Source: Hoeflea marina (GTDB lineage Bacteria; Pseudomonadota; Alphaproteobacteria; Rhizobiales; Rhizobiaceae). Taken from it: a stretch of DNA of 64,000 nucleotides. Shown piece after piece: positions 18,251-25,567 of this stretch (position 1 is the first letter of the stretch; each line of letters begins with the position of its first letter). The stretch is taken from NCBI RefSeq assembly GCF_003182275.1, contig NZ_QGTR01000003.1:310001-374000 (forward strand), written 5' to 3'. Position numbers and translations under genes: made by a program. Under the pieces are notes generated by a model. That model was not told the origin of the DNA. It ran no database searches and saw nothing but the letters and a program-made list of their open reading frames with translations.

Positions 18251-21200
18251 TGCGGAATCCAGACGCGCACCAGGGACAGAAGCTTCTCGACGTCGAGCGG
18301 CTTTGCCATATAGTCGTTTGCACCCGCCTCGATGCAGCGCCGCTGATCGTCCGGCATCGCCTTGGCGGTCAGTGCAATGACGGGAAGCTTGGCCCAGGCG
18401 GAGTTCTTCCGGATGTGGCGCGTGGCGGTCAGTCCGTCCATTACCGGCATCATCACATCCATCAGCACCAGATCGATACGCCCTTCCGGCGCGCTGAGCG
18501 ACTGCTCAAGCTTGGCAAGCGCTTCCTCCCCGTTCCGGGCGATTTCGATGATCGCCCCGCGCGGCTCGAGAATGTTGGTCAGGGCATAGACATTGCGGAC
18601 ATCGTCTTCGACGACGAGAATGCGGCGTCCTTCCAGCAGCGCATCGCGGTTTCGAGCCTTGCGGATCATCATCTGCTGCTCTTCCGGCAGTTCCGAGACG
18701 ACCTGGTGCAGGAAAAGGGTCACCTCGTCCAGGAGACGTTCGGGCGACTTGGCGCCCTTGATGATGATCGACCTGGAGTAACGGCGGAGCTTCTGTTCCT
18801 CTTCGCCGGACAGGACGCGTCCGGTGTAGACAATGACCGGCGGGAACGAATGCGCGCCATCCTGGCTGATGGTTTCGAGCAGCGCAAAGCCGGACGCATC
18901 CGGCAGGGACAGATCAAGCACCATGCAGTCGAAGGTCTGCTCCTTCAGCAAGGCGAGGCATTCGCCCGCCGTGCCTGCGCCGATGGTCTCGACATCGTGC
19001 GACGCAATCAGGCGGGACACGGCCTCGCGCTGCACCGCATTGTCCTCCACGATCAGCACGCGGCGCACATTCTGGGAAACCTTTGCTTCCAGCGTCTCCA
19101 GCATGCCGACAAGCTGATCCCGGTCCACCGGCTTGAGGGCGTAGCCGACGGCTCCCAGTGACAGGGCGCGATCCGCGTAATCCTCCGCGGAGAGGATGTG
19201 GATCGGAATGTGACGCGTGCGCACGTCGCGCTTGAGGCGGTCGAGCACCGAAAGACCGGACTGGTCGGGAAGCCCCACGTCCAGCACGATTGCATGCGGG
19301 ACGAACTGGATCGCCATTTCAAGCGCTTCCTGTGCGGTTCCGGCCACCAGGGCGCGGAATTTCAGCTCGCGCGCCACGTCCCGCAGGATCGTGGCAAAGG
19401 ACGCGTCATCCTCGACGATGAGAAGCTTGCGCGCCTGTTCGCCAGCCAGGAAACGGTCGTCCTCGACGATTCCCGGAACCGCCAGCTGCGGCGACGGACG
19501 CGCCTGCGCCTGCGGCTGAGCGGCGAGCGGTGCCGGCGCGGCGGGCAGCGCGGCCGGGTCCGGAGCCGGCTTGCGGGCGAGCGAAGCCGTGAAGACCTGC
19601 GGAATGACGACGGTGAAGGTGCTGCCGGCGGACGAACTGCTCTCCAGCTGCAACGTTCCTCCCAGCAACCTTACCAGCTCGCGCGAGATGGAGAGGCCCA
19701 GGCCTGTGCCGCCGAACCGGCGGCTGATCGTGCTGTCGGCCTGGTGAAAGGCGTCGAAGATGCGTTTCTGATGGTCTTCGGCAATGCCGATCCCGGTGTC
19801 CTTCACCGAGATTGCCAACTGGGCTTCCCCATGGGCGCGGACGGCGAGCGCGACACTGCCGGTCTCGGTGAACTTGATGGCGTTGGCCAGAAGGTTCTTG
19901 AGGACCTGCTCCAGCCTCTGCGGATCGGTCTGGATGACTGCCGGCGCATCGGCCGAGGCCGTAAGCGACAACTCCAGTCCCTTGTTGGCGGTCAGCGGCT
20001 CGAAGAGATGGCGCAGCGAGCCCAGCATGCGCTCGACCGATACCGGTTCGGGGTGTATCTCGACATGGCCCGCCTCGATCTTCGACAGGTCCAGGATATC
20101 GTTGATCAGGTTGAGCAGGTCATTGCCCGACGACTGGATCGTCTGGGCGAACTTGACCTGCTCCGGCGTCAGGTTCTCATCCGCGTTGTCCGCCAGCAGT
20201 TTCGCGAGAATGAGAGACGAATTCAGCGGAGTGCGCAGTTCGTGCGACATATTGGCAAGGAAGTCCGACTTGTAGCGGCTGGCCTGCTCGACTTCCCTCG
20301 CCTTGAGCATCGTTGCCTCGTTTGCCCGCTCGAGATAGTCCCGCTGTTGCTCCAGTTCCTGCGCCTGCTCCTCGAGCTGGGAATTGGTCTGCTCGAGCTC
20401 CGCCTGCTGCTGCTCGAGACGGCCCTGGGATTCCTTCAGCGCCCGGCTCTGCTCCTCCAGTTCCTCGTTGGAAACCCGCAGCTCCTCTCCCTGCAGCTGC
20501 AGCTCCCCCGATTGCCGTTGCGTTTCTTCGAGGAGTGTCTGGAGCCGCGCCCGAAACTCGGCCGACCGTATGGCAACTGCGATCGCCCCGGAAACCTGTT
20601 CGAGAAGAACGAGGACCTGATCGCCCACAGAGGACAGGAAGCCGAGTTCGAAAAGACCCTTTACTTCACCTTCAACGATCGCCGGCGCCAGGGTGAGATA
20701 GCTGGGCTTGTTCTGGCCCAAACTCGATCCGAAACTGATGTAGCCGTCGGGGACCTCGCCGACGACGATGGGCCGGTGATCCCTGAGGACGTGGCCGAAC
20801 AGGCTGTCGGTCCGGCCGAAATGCGCAGGAAGCGCGACATCGGAGGGTACGCCGTGAGCCGCGGTGCGCACATACCTGCCTTCGCTCTCGGTGTAGAGGG
20901 CTCCGGCAACAGCTCCGAGATAGCTCGTCAGGAAGCTCAGGATATTTTCGCCCAGCTCCTCGAGCGACTGGTCTCCGGAAACGGCGGTCGCCAAACCGAC
21001 CTGGCCGTCCCTCAGCCACTGTTCGCTTCGCCGCGCCAGCGTCGCCTTGCGCATCAGCGCGCCTATGACCAGTGTCAGAACTACGCTGAGGGCACCCGAC
21101 ACGAGGCTGGTGAGGAAAGCGACCTTGTAGGCGTCGTTCATCTCCGCGACGCGCACGGTCCGCTCGGCGGTTTCAGCGTCGCGGAGCTGGTCTACGACAT

Positions 21201-21696
21201 CGCGGATGCTGTCCATGTCGGTTTTGCCGCGATCCGATGCAACAAGAGCCAGCGCCGCGCTGCGCCCCTGCTCGCGGTAGATCCTCAGGGTCTCGTCCAT
21301 CTCGTTCAACTTGGAATCGATGTAACCGCGCAACTGCTCCAGACGCCCTTGCTGCGAGGTTTCGCCTGCGATCAGCTCGTCGACAGCCCTCAATCGGTTC
21401 TGCACCTGGGAGAGCGCCCGGCGATAGGGCTCGAGATACTCCTCCTCGCCGGTCAGCAGATAACCCCTTTGCCCCGTCTCCGCGTCCTGCACGTCGAGCA
21501 ACAGCAGGTCGATCGCGACGATGATCTTGTGGGTCTGGACGACGCTTGCATTGCTCACCCGAAGCAACTGGGTGGTGTACACCGCCACCGTCGTGCTCAG
21601 GATGAAGAACACGAGCGCGACCCCGAGTCCGATCAGGACGGCCGGTTCCAGTCCGAGCGCAGTCTTGTTACCGAGGGCAGAGGTTCTTCTGTGCAT
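18247..21696 (-). CDS. CHASE3-GAF hybrid sensor kinase with three receiver domains
   Basis: A 1149-residue membrane sensor. Order: transmembrane helix (about 16-45), CHASE3 sensor (about 50-190, with QDAETGQRGYLLTGEEEYL), second helix (about 192-214), GAF domain (about 235-380), a long Glu/Gln-rich coiled coil (about 385-470), HisKA with His485 in ANMSHELRTPLNS, HATPase (ANAIKFTETG, DTGIGIAEDHQ, GGTGLGLSISRELV), a Pro/Ala-rich linker, then three REC domains with acceptor Asp806 (IVLDVGLPD), Asp928 (MVLDLSLPD) and Asp1080 (LMDVMMPVMDG). No HPt domain is seen. The ATG at 21696 is used; a GTG three codons upstream is possible. It is the first gene of the operon with cheR, cheB and the REC-kinase. 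Confidence 0.92.
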   Translation of the reverse strand: MHRRTSALGNKTALGLEPAVLIGLGVALVFFILSTTVAVYTTQLLRVSNASVVQTHKIIVAIDLLLLDVQDAETGQRGYLLTGEEEYLEPYRRALSQVQNRLRAVDELIAGETSQQGRLEQLRGYIDSKLNEMDETLRIYREQGRSAALALVASDRGKTDMDSIRDVVDQLRDAETAERTVRVAEMNDAYKVAFLTSLVSGALSVVLTLVIGALMRKATLARRSEQWLRDGQVGLATAVSGDQSLEELGENILSFLTSYLGAVAGALYTESEGRYVRTAAHGVPSDVALPAHFGRTDSLFGHVLRDHRPIVVGEVPDGYISFGSSLGQNKPSYLTLAPAIVEGEVKGLFELGFLSSVGDQVLVLLEQVSGAIAVAIRSAEFRARLQTLLEETQRQSGELQLQGEELRVSNEELEEQSRALKESQGRLEQQQAELEQTNSQLEEQAQELEQQRDYLERANEATMLKAREVEQASRYKSDFLANMSHELRTPLNSSLILAKLLADNADENLTPEQVKFAQTIQSSGNDLLNLINDILDLSKIEAGHVEIHPEPVSVERMLGSLRHLFEPLTANKGLELSLTASADAPAVIQTDPQRLEQVLKNLLANAIKFTETGSVALAVRAHGEAQLAISVKDTGIGIAEDHQKRIFDAFHQADSTISRRFGGTGLGLSISRELVRLLGGTLQLESSSSAGSTFTVVIPQVFTASLARKPAPDPAALPAAPAPLAAQPQAQARPSPQLAVPGIVEDDRFLAGEQARKLLIVEDDASFATILRDVARELKFRALVAGTAQEALEMAIQFVPHAIVLDVGLPDQSGLSVLDRLKRDVRTRHIPIHILSAEDYADRALSLGAVGYALKPVDRDQLVGMLETLEAKVSQNVRRVLIVEDNAVQREAVSRLIASHDVETIGAGTAGECLALLKEQTFDCMVLDLSLPDASGFALLETISQDGAHSFPPVIVYTGRVLSGEEEQKLRRYSRSIIIKGAKSPERLLDEVTLFLHQVVSELPEEQQMMIRKARNRDALLEGRRILVVEDDVRNVYALTNILEPRGAIIEIARNGEEALAKLEQSLSAPEGRIDLVLMDVMMPVMDGLTATRHIRKNSAWAKLPVIALTAKAMPDDQRRCIEAGANDYMAKPLDVEKLLSLVRVWIPQ

Positions 21697-22387
21697 GTCA
21701 ATCACTTGGATCTGTTGTTACCGGATGGCGGCGCGGCTGGACGTCAACTGCAGGAGCAACTGTTACTGCTCCCCTTCGGTATTGACCAGCCTGCGGAAAA
21801 GGCGAAATCTGCCCCCTTGCGTGGAGTGCGCGACATCGGAAAGCCGTCTGTCCTCAACGGCCTCCATGGCTGATTTTCCGATCCGCATCTTCTTACAGCC
21901 CTTTGCAGCACTGACCCGGCCCAAGTGGTGGGGCAAACCGCTGTTTTGGCAGCGCCATCGAACATCAGAGGTGGTTGCTAGATAGCAAGAGCACAACCCG
22001 AATGGCAAGGTCGCACCTTGCCTGAATGTCGCAAACCATCCCGCTCTTGCGATATGGCGCATCCGGCGGTCCGCCATGGGCGGAGCTGACGGCTGCAGCA
22101 TCGATTGCGCCGCTCCCGCACGCGGTTGCCCGTTCAGCCGCGAAGGGACGGGTGATCGGCGCTCCGCGCCGGTCACGATGTCGTTCCGGATGACGGCGGA
22201 TTGCAGGCCGGGGATGGCCCGGAAGATAATCGAACCGACCCACGCTCGCAATGCACTGCGGGGCACTGCGTGGCGCCCAGGTCGCGAGCCCGCCCGGAAA
22301 CATCCGGGGCAATCATTTGCGTCGACTTTGCATACGGATAGTGCCAGAAGATTCGCTGCAGCACTCATACTCGTCCGAGGACAGAAC
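21697..22387. other. Intergenic region between the kinase operon and a small secreted protein gene
   Basis: No convincing gene lies in these 691 bases, although open frames cross it. It holds the promoter region for the leftward kinase operon. Two symmetric elements are visible: TTGCTA-GA-TAGCAA at 21975-21988 and a hairpin GGCAAGGT-CGC-ACCTTGCC at 22004-22022. The rest is featureless GC-rich sequence. Confidence 0.55.
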
Positions 22388-22732
22388 ATGACTTTCAACA
22401 GCGCACGCATCGCTTTTGTTACCCTCTCTTTCAGTATCGCGGCAATCGGCATGATCGCCACTTCCGCCCACGCCGACGAGTTCTCCTTCACAGCCACCAA
22501 CACGACCGATTCGGCCATCACCGAGGTCCTGGTGTCCGAAAACAAGAGTGATTGGGGCTATTTCGACATTGGCAGCGGCATCAAGCCGGGCTCCACTGTC
22601 AATCTCCTGTGGGACCAGAGCACAAACAACGAGAGCTGCACGCAGTGGGTGAAAGCCAGCTATGCGGACGGCAGCGAATCGGAACCCGCCAAATTCGATT
22701 TCTGCGAAGACGGGCTCGAGATCGATTTCTGA
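22388..22732 (+). CDS. Small secreted protein of unknown function
   Basis: A 114-residue protein with a clear signal peptide (hydrophobic core IAFVTLSFSIAAIGMIATSA, predicted cut after AHA before DEFSF). The mature part of about 83 residues is beta-rich, acidic and has two cysteines (in NESCTQW and FDFCEDG) that could pair. The pattern Asn-Thr-Thr at the start of a strand, a Trp about 20 residues on, a GIKPGSTV turn, and a final FCEDGLEI strand resembles small periplasmic proteins common in rhizobia that have no assigned function. A GGACAG ribosome site precedes the ATG. A terminator follows. Upstream in-frame extension to 22076 lacks coding character. Confidence 0.75.
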   Translation: MTFNSARIAFVTLSFSIAAIGMIATSAHADEFSFTATNTTDSAITEVLVSENKSDWGYFDIGSGIKPGSTVNLLWDQSTNNESCTQWVKASYADGSESEPAKFDFCEDGLEIDF

Positions 22733-22762
22733 TCAGGCCCGCGCCAGCGCGCGACCATCCTC

Positions 22763-22797
22763 CGGCAGGTGGCCTGCGGTGACCTGCCGTTTGTTCT
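22763..22797 (+). terminator. Rho-independent terminator after the small secreted protein
   Basis: CGGCAGGT (22763-22770) pairs with ACCTGCCG (22782-22789) around an 11-base loop and is followed by TTTGTTCT. It lies 30 bases after the stop at 22732 and would separate this gene from gshB. Confidence 0.65.
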
Positions 22798-23059
22798 GTC
22801 CGGCGCAGATGGCACCGGCCGGAAGGCCCTCGTCGCCCGGCTCAGGCGCCATGGTGCCCGCCTCGGCGTCGATGGTGATGACGGCCCCGCTGCGAACATG
22901 CGCTGCGCCCGGCCGGAGCCCCGCTTGCGGTCCATCACCTCCGCTCAACACCGTCTGACGCCTCGTCGGCGACCCGTCCCCTGAAATCCCCATCTCCCCC
23001 GTTGCAATCATCCCCCCGGCATCCTTATGTGCGACTCCAACCGAACGGCGGAGACGGAG

Positions 23060-24007
23060 ATGGCTAAGATCAGGAATGTGGCGGTGCAGATGGACCATGT
23101 GTCCGGCATCAGCATCGAGGGCGATTCGACCTTCGCCATGTCACTGGAGGCGCAGGCGCGCGGCTACAATCTGTTCCACTACACGCCGCAGCAACTGTCG
23201 ATGCGCGACGGCCGCATCGAGGCGGTGGCCGAGCCGATGATCCTGCGCGACGTCAAGGGCGATCATTTCGAACTCGGCCCACAGGAGAAGATCGACCTGT
23301 CGACCATGGATGTGGTGCTGCTGCGCCAGGACCCGCCCTTTGACATGGCCTACATCACCTCGACGCATCTGCTCGAGCGCATCCATCCGAAGACTCTGGT
23401 GGTCAACGACCCGGCCTGGGTGCGCAATTCGCCGGAGAAGATCTTCGTCACCGACTTCCCCGACCTGATGCCGAAGACGCTCATCAGCCGCGATCCGAAG
23501 GCCATCGCCGCCTTCCGCGCCGAACTGGGAGACATGATCCTCAAGCCGCTCTACGGCAATGGCGGCGCCGGCGTCTTCCACATCAAGCCCGACGACCGCA
23601 ACATGACCTCGCTTCTGGAAATGTTCGCGCAGATGTACCGCGAGCCGTTCATAGCCCAGGAATACCTTTCCGCCGTCCGCCTCGGCGACAAGCGCATCAT
23701 CCTCATCGACGGCAAGCCGGTGGGCGCCATCAACCGGGTGCCCGCCGAGCACGATTCGCGCTCCAACATGCATGTGGGCGGCCGCGCCGAGCATTCGGAG
23801 CTGACCCCGCGCGAGGAGGAGATCTGCGCACGCATCGGCCCGGCGCTGAAGGAGCGCGGCTTCATCCTGGTCGGCATCGACATCATCGGCGACAAGATGA
23901 CCGAGATCAACGTCACTTCACCCACCGGCATCCGCGAGGTGAAAAAGTTCGGCGGCGCCGATATCGCCTCGCTGTTCTGGGACGCGGTGGAAGCAAAGCG
24001 CGGCTGA
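23060..24007 (+). CDS. gshB: Glutathione synthetase
   Basis: Catalyses ATP-dependent addition of glycine to gamma-glutamylcysteine, the last step of glutathione synthesis. The 315-residue product begins [12 protein letters not shown] and has the N-terminal substrate domain ([18 protein letters not shown]) and the ATP-grasp core: [18 protein letters not shown] glycine-rich loop, [20 protein letters not shown] and the metal-binding [17 protein letters not shown]. The ATG at 23060 follows GGAGACGGAG; an ATG 33 bases upstream is less likely. In related genomes it follows yraN directly. Confidence 0.97.
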   Translation: MAKIRNVAVQMDHVSGISIEGDSTFAMSLEAQARGYNLFHYTPQQLSMRDGRIEAVAEPMILRDVKGDHFELGPQEKIDLSTMDVVLLRQDPPFDMAYITSTHLLERIHPKTLVVNDPAWVRNSPEKIFVTDFPDLMPKTLISRDPKAIAAFRAELGDMILKPLYGNGGAGVFHIKPDDRNMTSLLEMFAQMYREPFIAQEYLSAVRLGDKRIILIDGKPVGAINRVPAEHDSRSNMHVGGRAEHSELTPREEEICARIGPALKERGFILVGIDIIGDKMTEINVTSPTGIREVKKFGGADIASLFWDAVEAKRG

Positions 24008-24042
24008 GACCGGACCGGGCTGGCTCCGCCTGTCGCCGGGCC

Positions 24043-24741
24043 TCAGTTCACCGCCAGCACCAGTCCGGTGTCGTGCTGGCGGACGTAATCGACGCGGTTG
24101 CCATCCCAGTGGTAGCTGTAGTGTCGGCCCTGGACCGGCACGGGAACGACGTCCGGCCAGAAGACGCCGACGCACAGGCCGCCCGGCATGCGTACGCTCG
24201 GCCAGGTCAGGCCGTCGCTGCCCGCCGCCCGCAAGGCCGCGCCCTCCGCCTGGGAGCTGGCGTAATCGTCCGGCTCGAGCGCGCCCGGCACTGCGCCGAC
24301 ATCATCGAGATCGCGGTCGACGCTGCCTGCCAGCACGCGGAAATCCGCGGTCCAGCCCGGTGCCTCGGCGGTGGCGCGCATGAAATTCTGGTGATGGTGG
24401 ACGGTCTCGGCCAGCGCCACGTCCTCGCTGTCGCCGGCATAGTAGACCCCGTAGCTGCCGTCGCTGAAGCGGCTGGGCCGCAGCCGGGAGCAATGCACGA
24501 AGGGCGCCATCACCAGGCTGGCGCCGGGACCGGAAACCCGCCGTGCCGAGGGCACCTTGCCGAGATCCCCCATTTCAAGCCGGATGCGCGGATTGGTCTT
24601 GGCCTCGACGGCGGCCAGCGCTTCCCAGTCGCGCGGGTCGGCGATATCCTCGAACAGATTGATGGGCGGGAAGATGGACCGGATGATGCGGTAGGTCCGC
24701 GGCCAGTTCACGCGCCGGCGGGCCGCCAGCCCGCTCACCAT
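24043..24741 (-). CDS. RES-domain toxin of a RES-Xre toxin-antitoxin pair
   Basis: A 232-residue RES-family protein. Family members that have been characterised degrade NAD+ through an ADP-ribosyltransferase-like fold. The family landmarks are present in order: the Arg in TYRIIRS, the Glu of the VALAETVHHHQNF helix, and the Ser in GLTWPSVRMPGG near the C-terminus, followed by FWPDVV. The ATG at 24741 overlaps the antitoxin stop codon by several bases, the usual antitoxin-first layout. It is convergent with gshB 35 bases away. NAD+ depletion here is inferred from family. Confidence 0.88.
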   Translation of the reverse strand: MVSGLAARRRVNWPRTYRIIRSIFPPINLFEDIADPRDWEALAAVEAKTNPRIRLEMGDLGKVPSARRVSGPGASLVMAPFVHCSRLRPSRFSDGSYGVYYAGDSEDVALAETVHHHQNFMRATAEAPGWTADFRVLAGSVDRDLDDVGAVPGALEPDDYASSQAEGAALRAAGSDGLTWPSVRMPGGLCVGVFWPDVVPVPVQGRHYSYHWDGNRVDYVRQHDTGLVLAVN

Positions 24742-25145
24742 GCGCCGCGCTCGGCATCGATCCATTCGCGGAGCGCGGCAAGGTCAGACACTTCGCCGCG
24801 CAGCATCAGCTCCAGCGCCGACAGGCCGCCGAAGGCGGCATTGCGCTTGCGGATCCAGTCATAGCCGCGGGCCGGCTGCCGGAACAGATAGCGCAGTCCC
24901 TTGTGAATGCCGATCATATGCGCCATCCGCATGCGCAGATCGCGGTCGATGCGGCCGAAGCCGCCGTCCTTCCAGCGCGCCCAGGTGCGCGGCGACATGC
25001 CGCCGAGCAAAGTGCAGGCCTCGGCGTCGGACAGCGCCCACGCCCTGAACAGATTGACGACGGTGCGGGCGAGCGCGCCCGCCTCCGCTTCGGTGATGGC
25101 GGAATCGGCCTGTGTCGGGGTCGCGATGACGGGCTGGAGCTGCAA
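24735..25145 (-). CDS. Xre/MbcA/ParS-type antitoxin (DUF2384)
   Basis: A 136-residue antitoxin with an N-terminal Xre-like helix-turn-helix (ALSDAEACTLLGGMSPRTWARWKDG) and the C-terminal toxin-binding domain (RMAHMIGIHKGLRYLF, then PARGYDWIRKRNAAFGGLSALELMLRG). The reading frame extends far upstream, but a TTG at 25145 has a perfect AGGAG (25152-25156) six bases away and lies just after a strong promoter, so TTG is chosen. Homologous antitoxins are about 130-150 residues, which agrees. Overlaps the RES gene downstream. Confidence 0.87.
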   Translation of the reverse strand: MQLQPVIATPTQADSAITEAEAGALARTVVNLFRAWALSDAEACTLLGGMSPRTWARWKDGGFGRIDRDLRMRMAHMIGIHKGLRYLFRQPARGYDWIRKRNAAFGGLSALELMLRGEVSDLAALREWIDAERGAW

Positions 25146-25155
25146 CTCATTCTCC

Positions 25156-25195
25156 TTTTGGCAATAATATAAGATAAATCTGCCAAATGGCAATA
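25156..25195 (-). promoter_or_regulatory. Promoter and operator repeats of the RES-Xre pair
   Basis: On the minus strand a -35 box TTGCCA (25193-25188) and a -10 box TATATT (25171-25166) are separated by 16 bases, giving a very short leader before the TTG start. Overlapping it are TTTGGCA (25157-25163) and its inverse TGCCAAA (25181-25187), plus a direct repeat TGGCAATA at 25159-25166 and 25188-25195. The repeats cover both promoter boxes, as expected for autorepression by the antitoxin. The segment is conspicuously AT-rich. Confidence 0.65.
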
Positions 25196-25567
25196 CTTGA
25201 AACCGGATCCGCTCTGTCAGCGTGGCGCCAGCGGGCCACCGACCGCACCCGGCAGATGGATCGCCTGAATCCGGGGTAAAATGCCGGTGCAAGAGTCGGT
25301 CACCGCAAATGCCGTCCCCGGGCCCCACTGGCGCTGCCCGCACTGTGCTCGGTGCGGCGCATCGAGGTCCGCACCGTGCCGGCGCCGGCGACAGTGGCGC
25401 TTGTTTATCCGCGCCCACCGGCCCATCGGCCCGCCTCGACTTCACGCCGGCGATTGTTTGTTGCCTCTCTGTTCTTGTTTTATTCTTCGTTTCATGCATT
25501 ATTGCCTGATCGCGGAAGACGGGCGGTGACGGGCCGCGCGGTTCCTGCAGGTTGGAGGGACAGGCAC

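Noticed and set aside
15664-21696. A complete chemotaxis gene cluster
   Set aside because: CheR and CheB are present but CheA, CheW, CheY, receptors and flagellar genes are all missing, and CheB has no receiver domain.
19198-21873. Very long plus-strand open frame opposite the hybrid kinase
   Set aside because: It is antisense to a protein with complete, ordered domains; its translation is Arg/Leu/Gln-rich with no domain. High GC produces long antisense frames opposite real genes.
9693-25145. Integrative element or prophage carrying the toxin-antitoxin genes
   Set aside because: No integrase, transposase, phage structural gene, direct att repeat or tRNA joint was found at any boundary.
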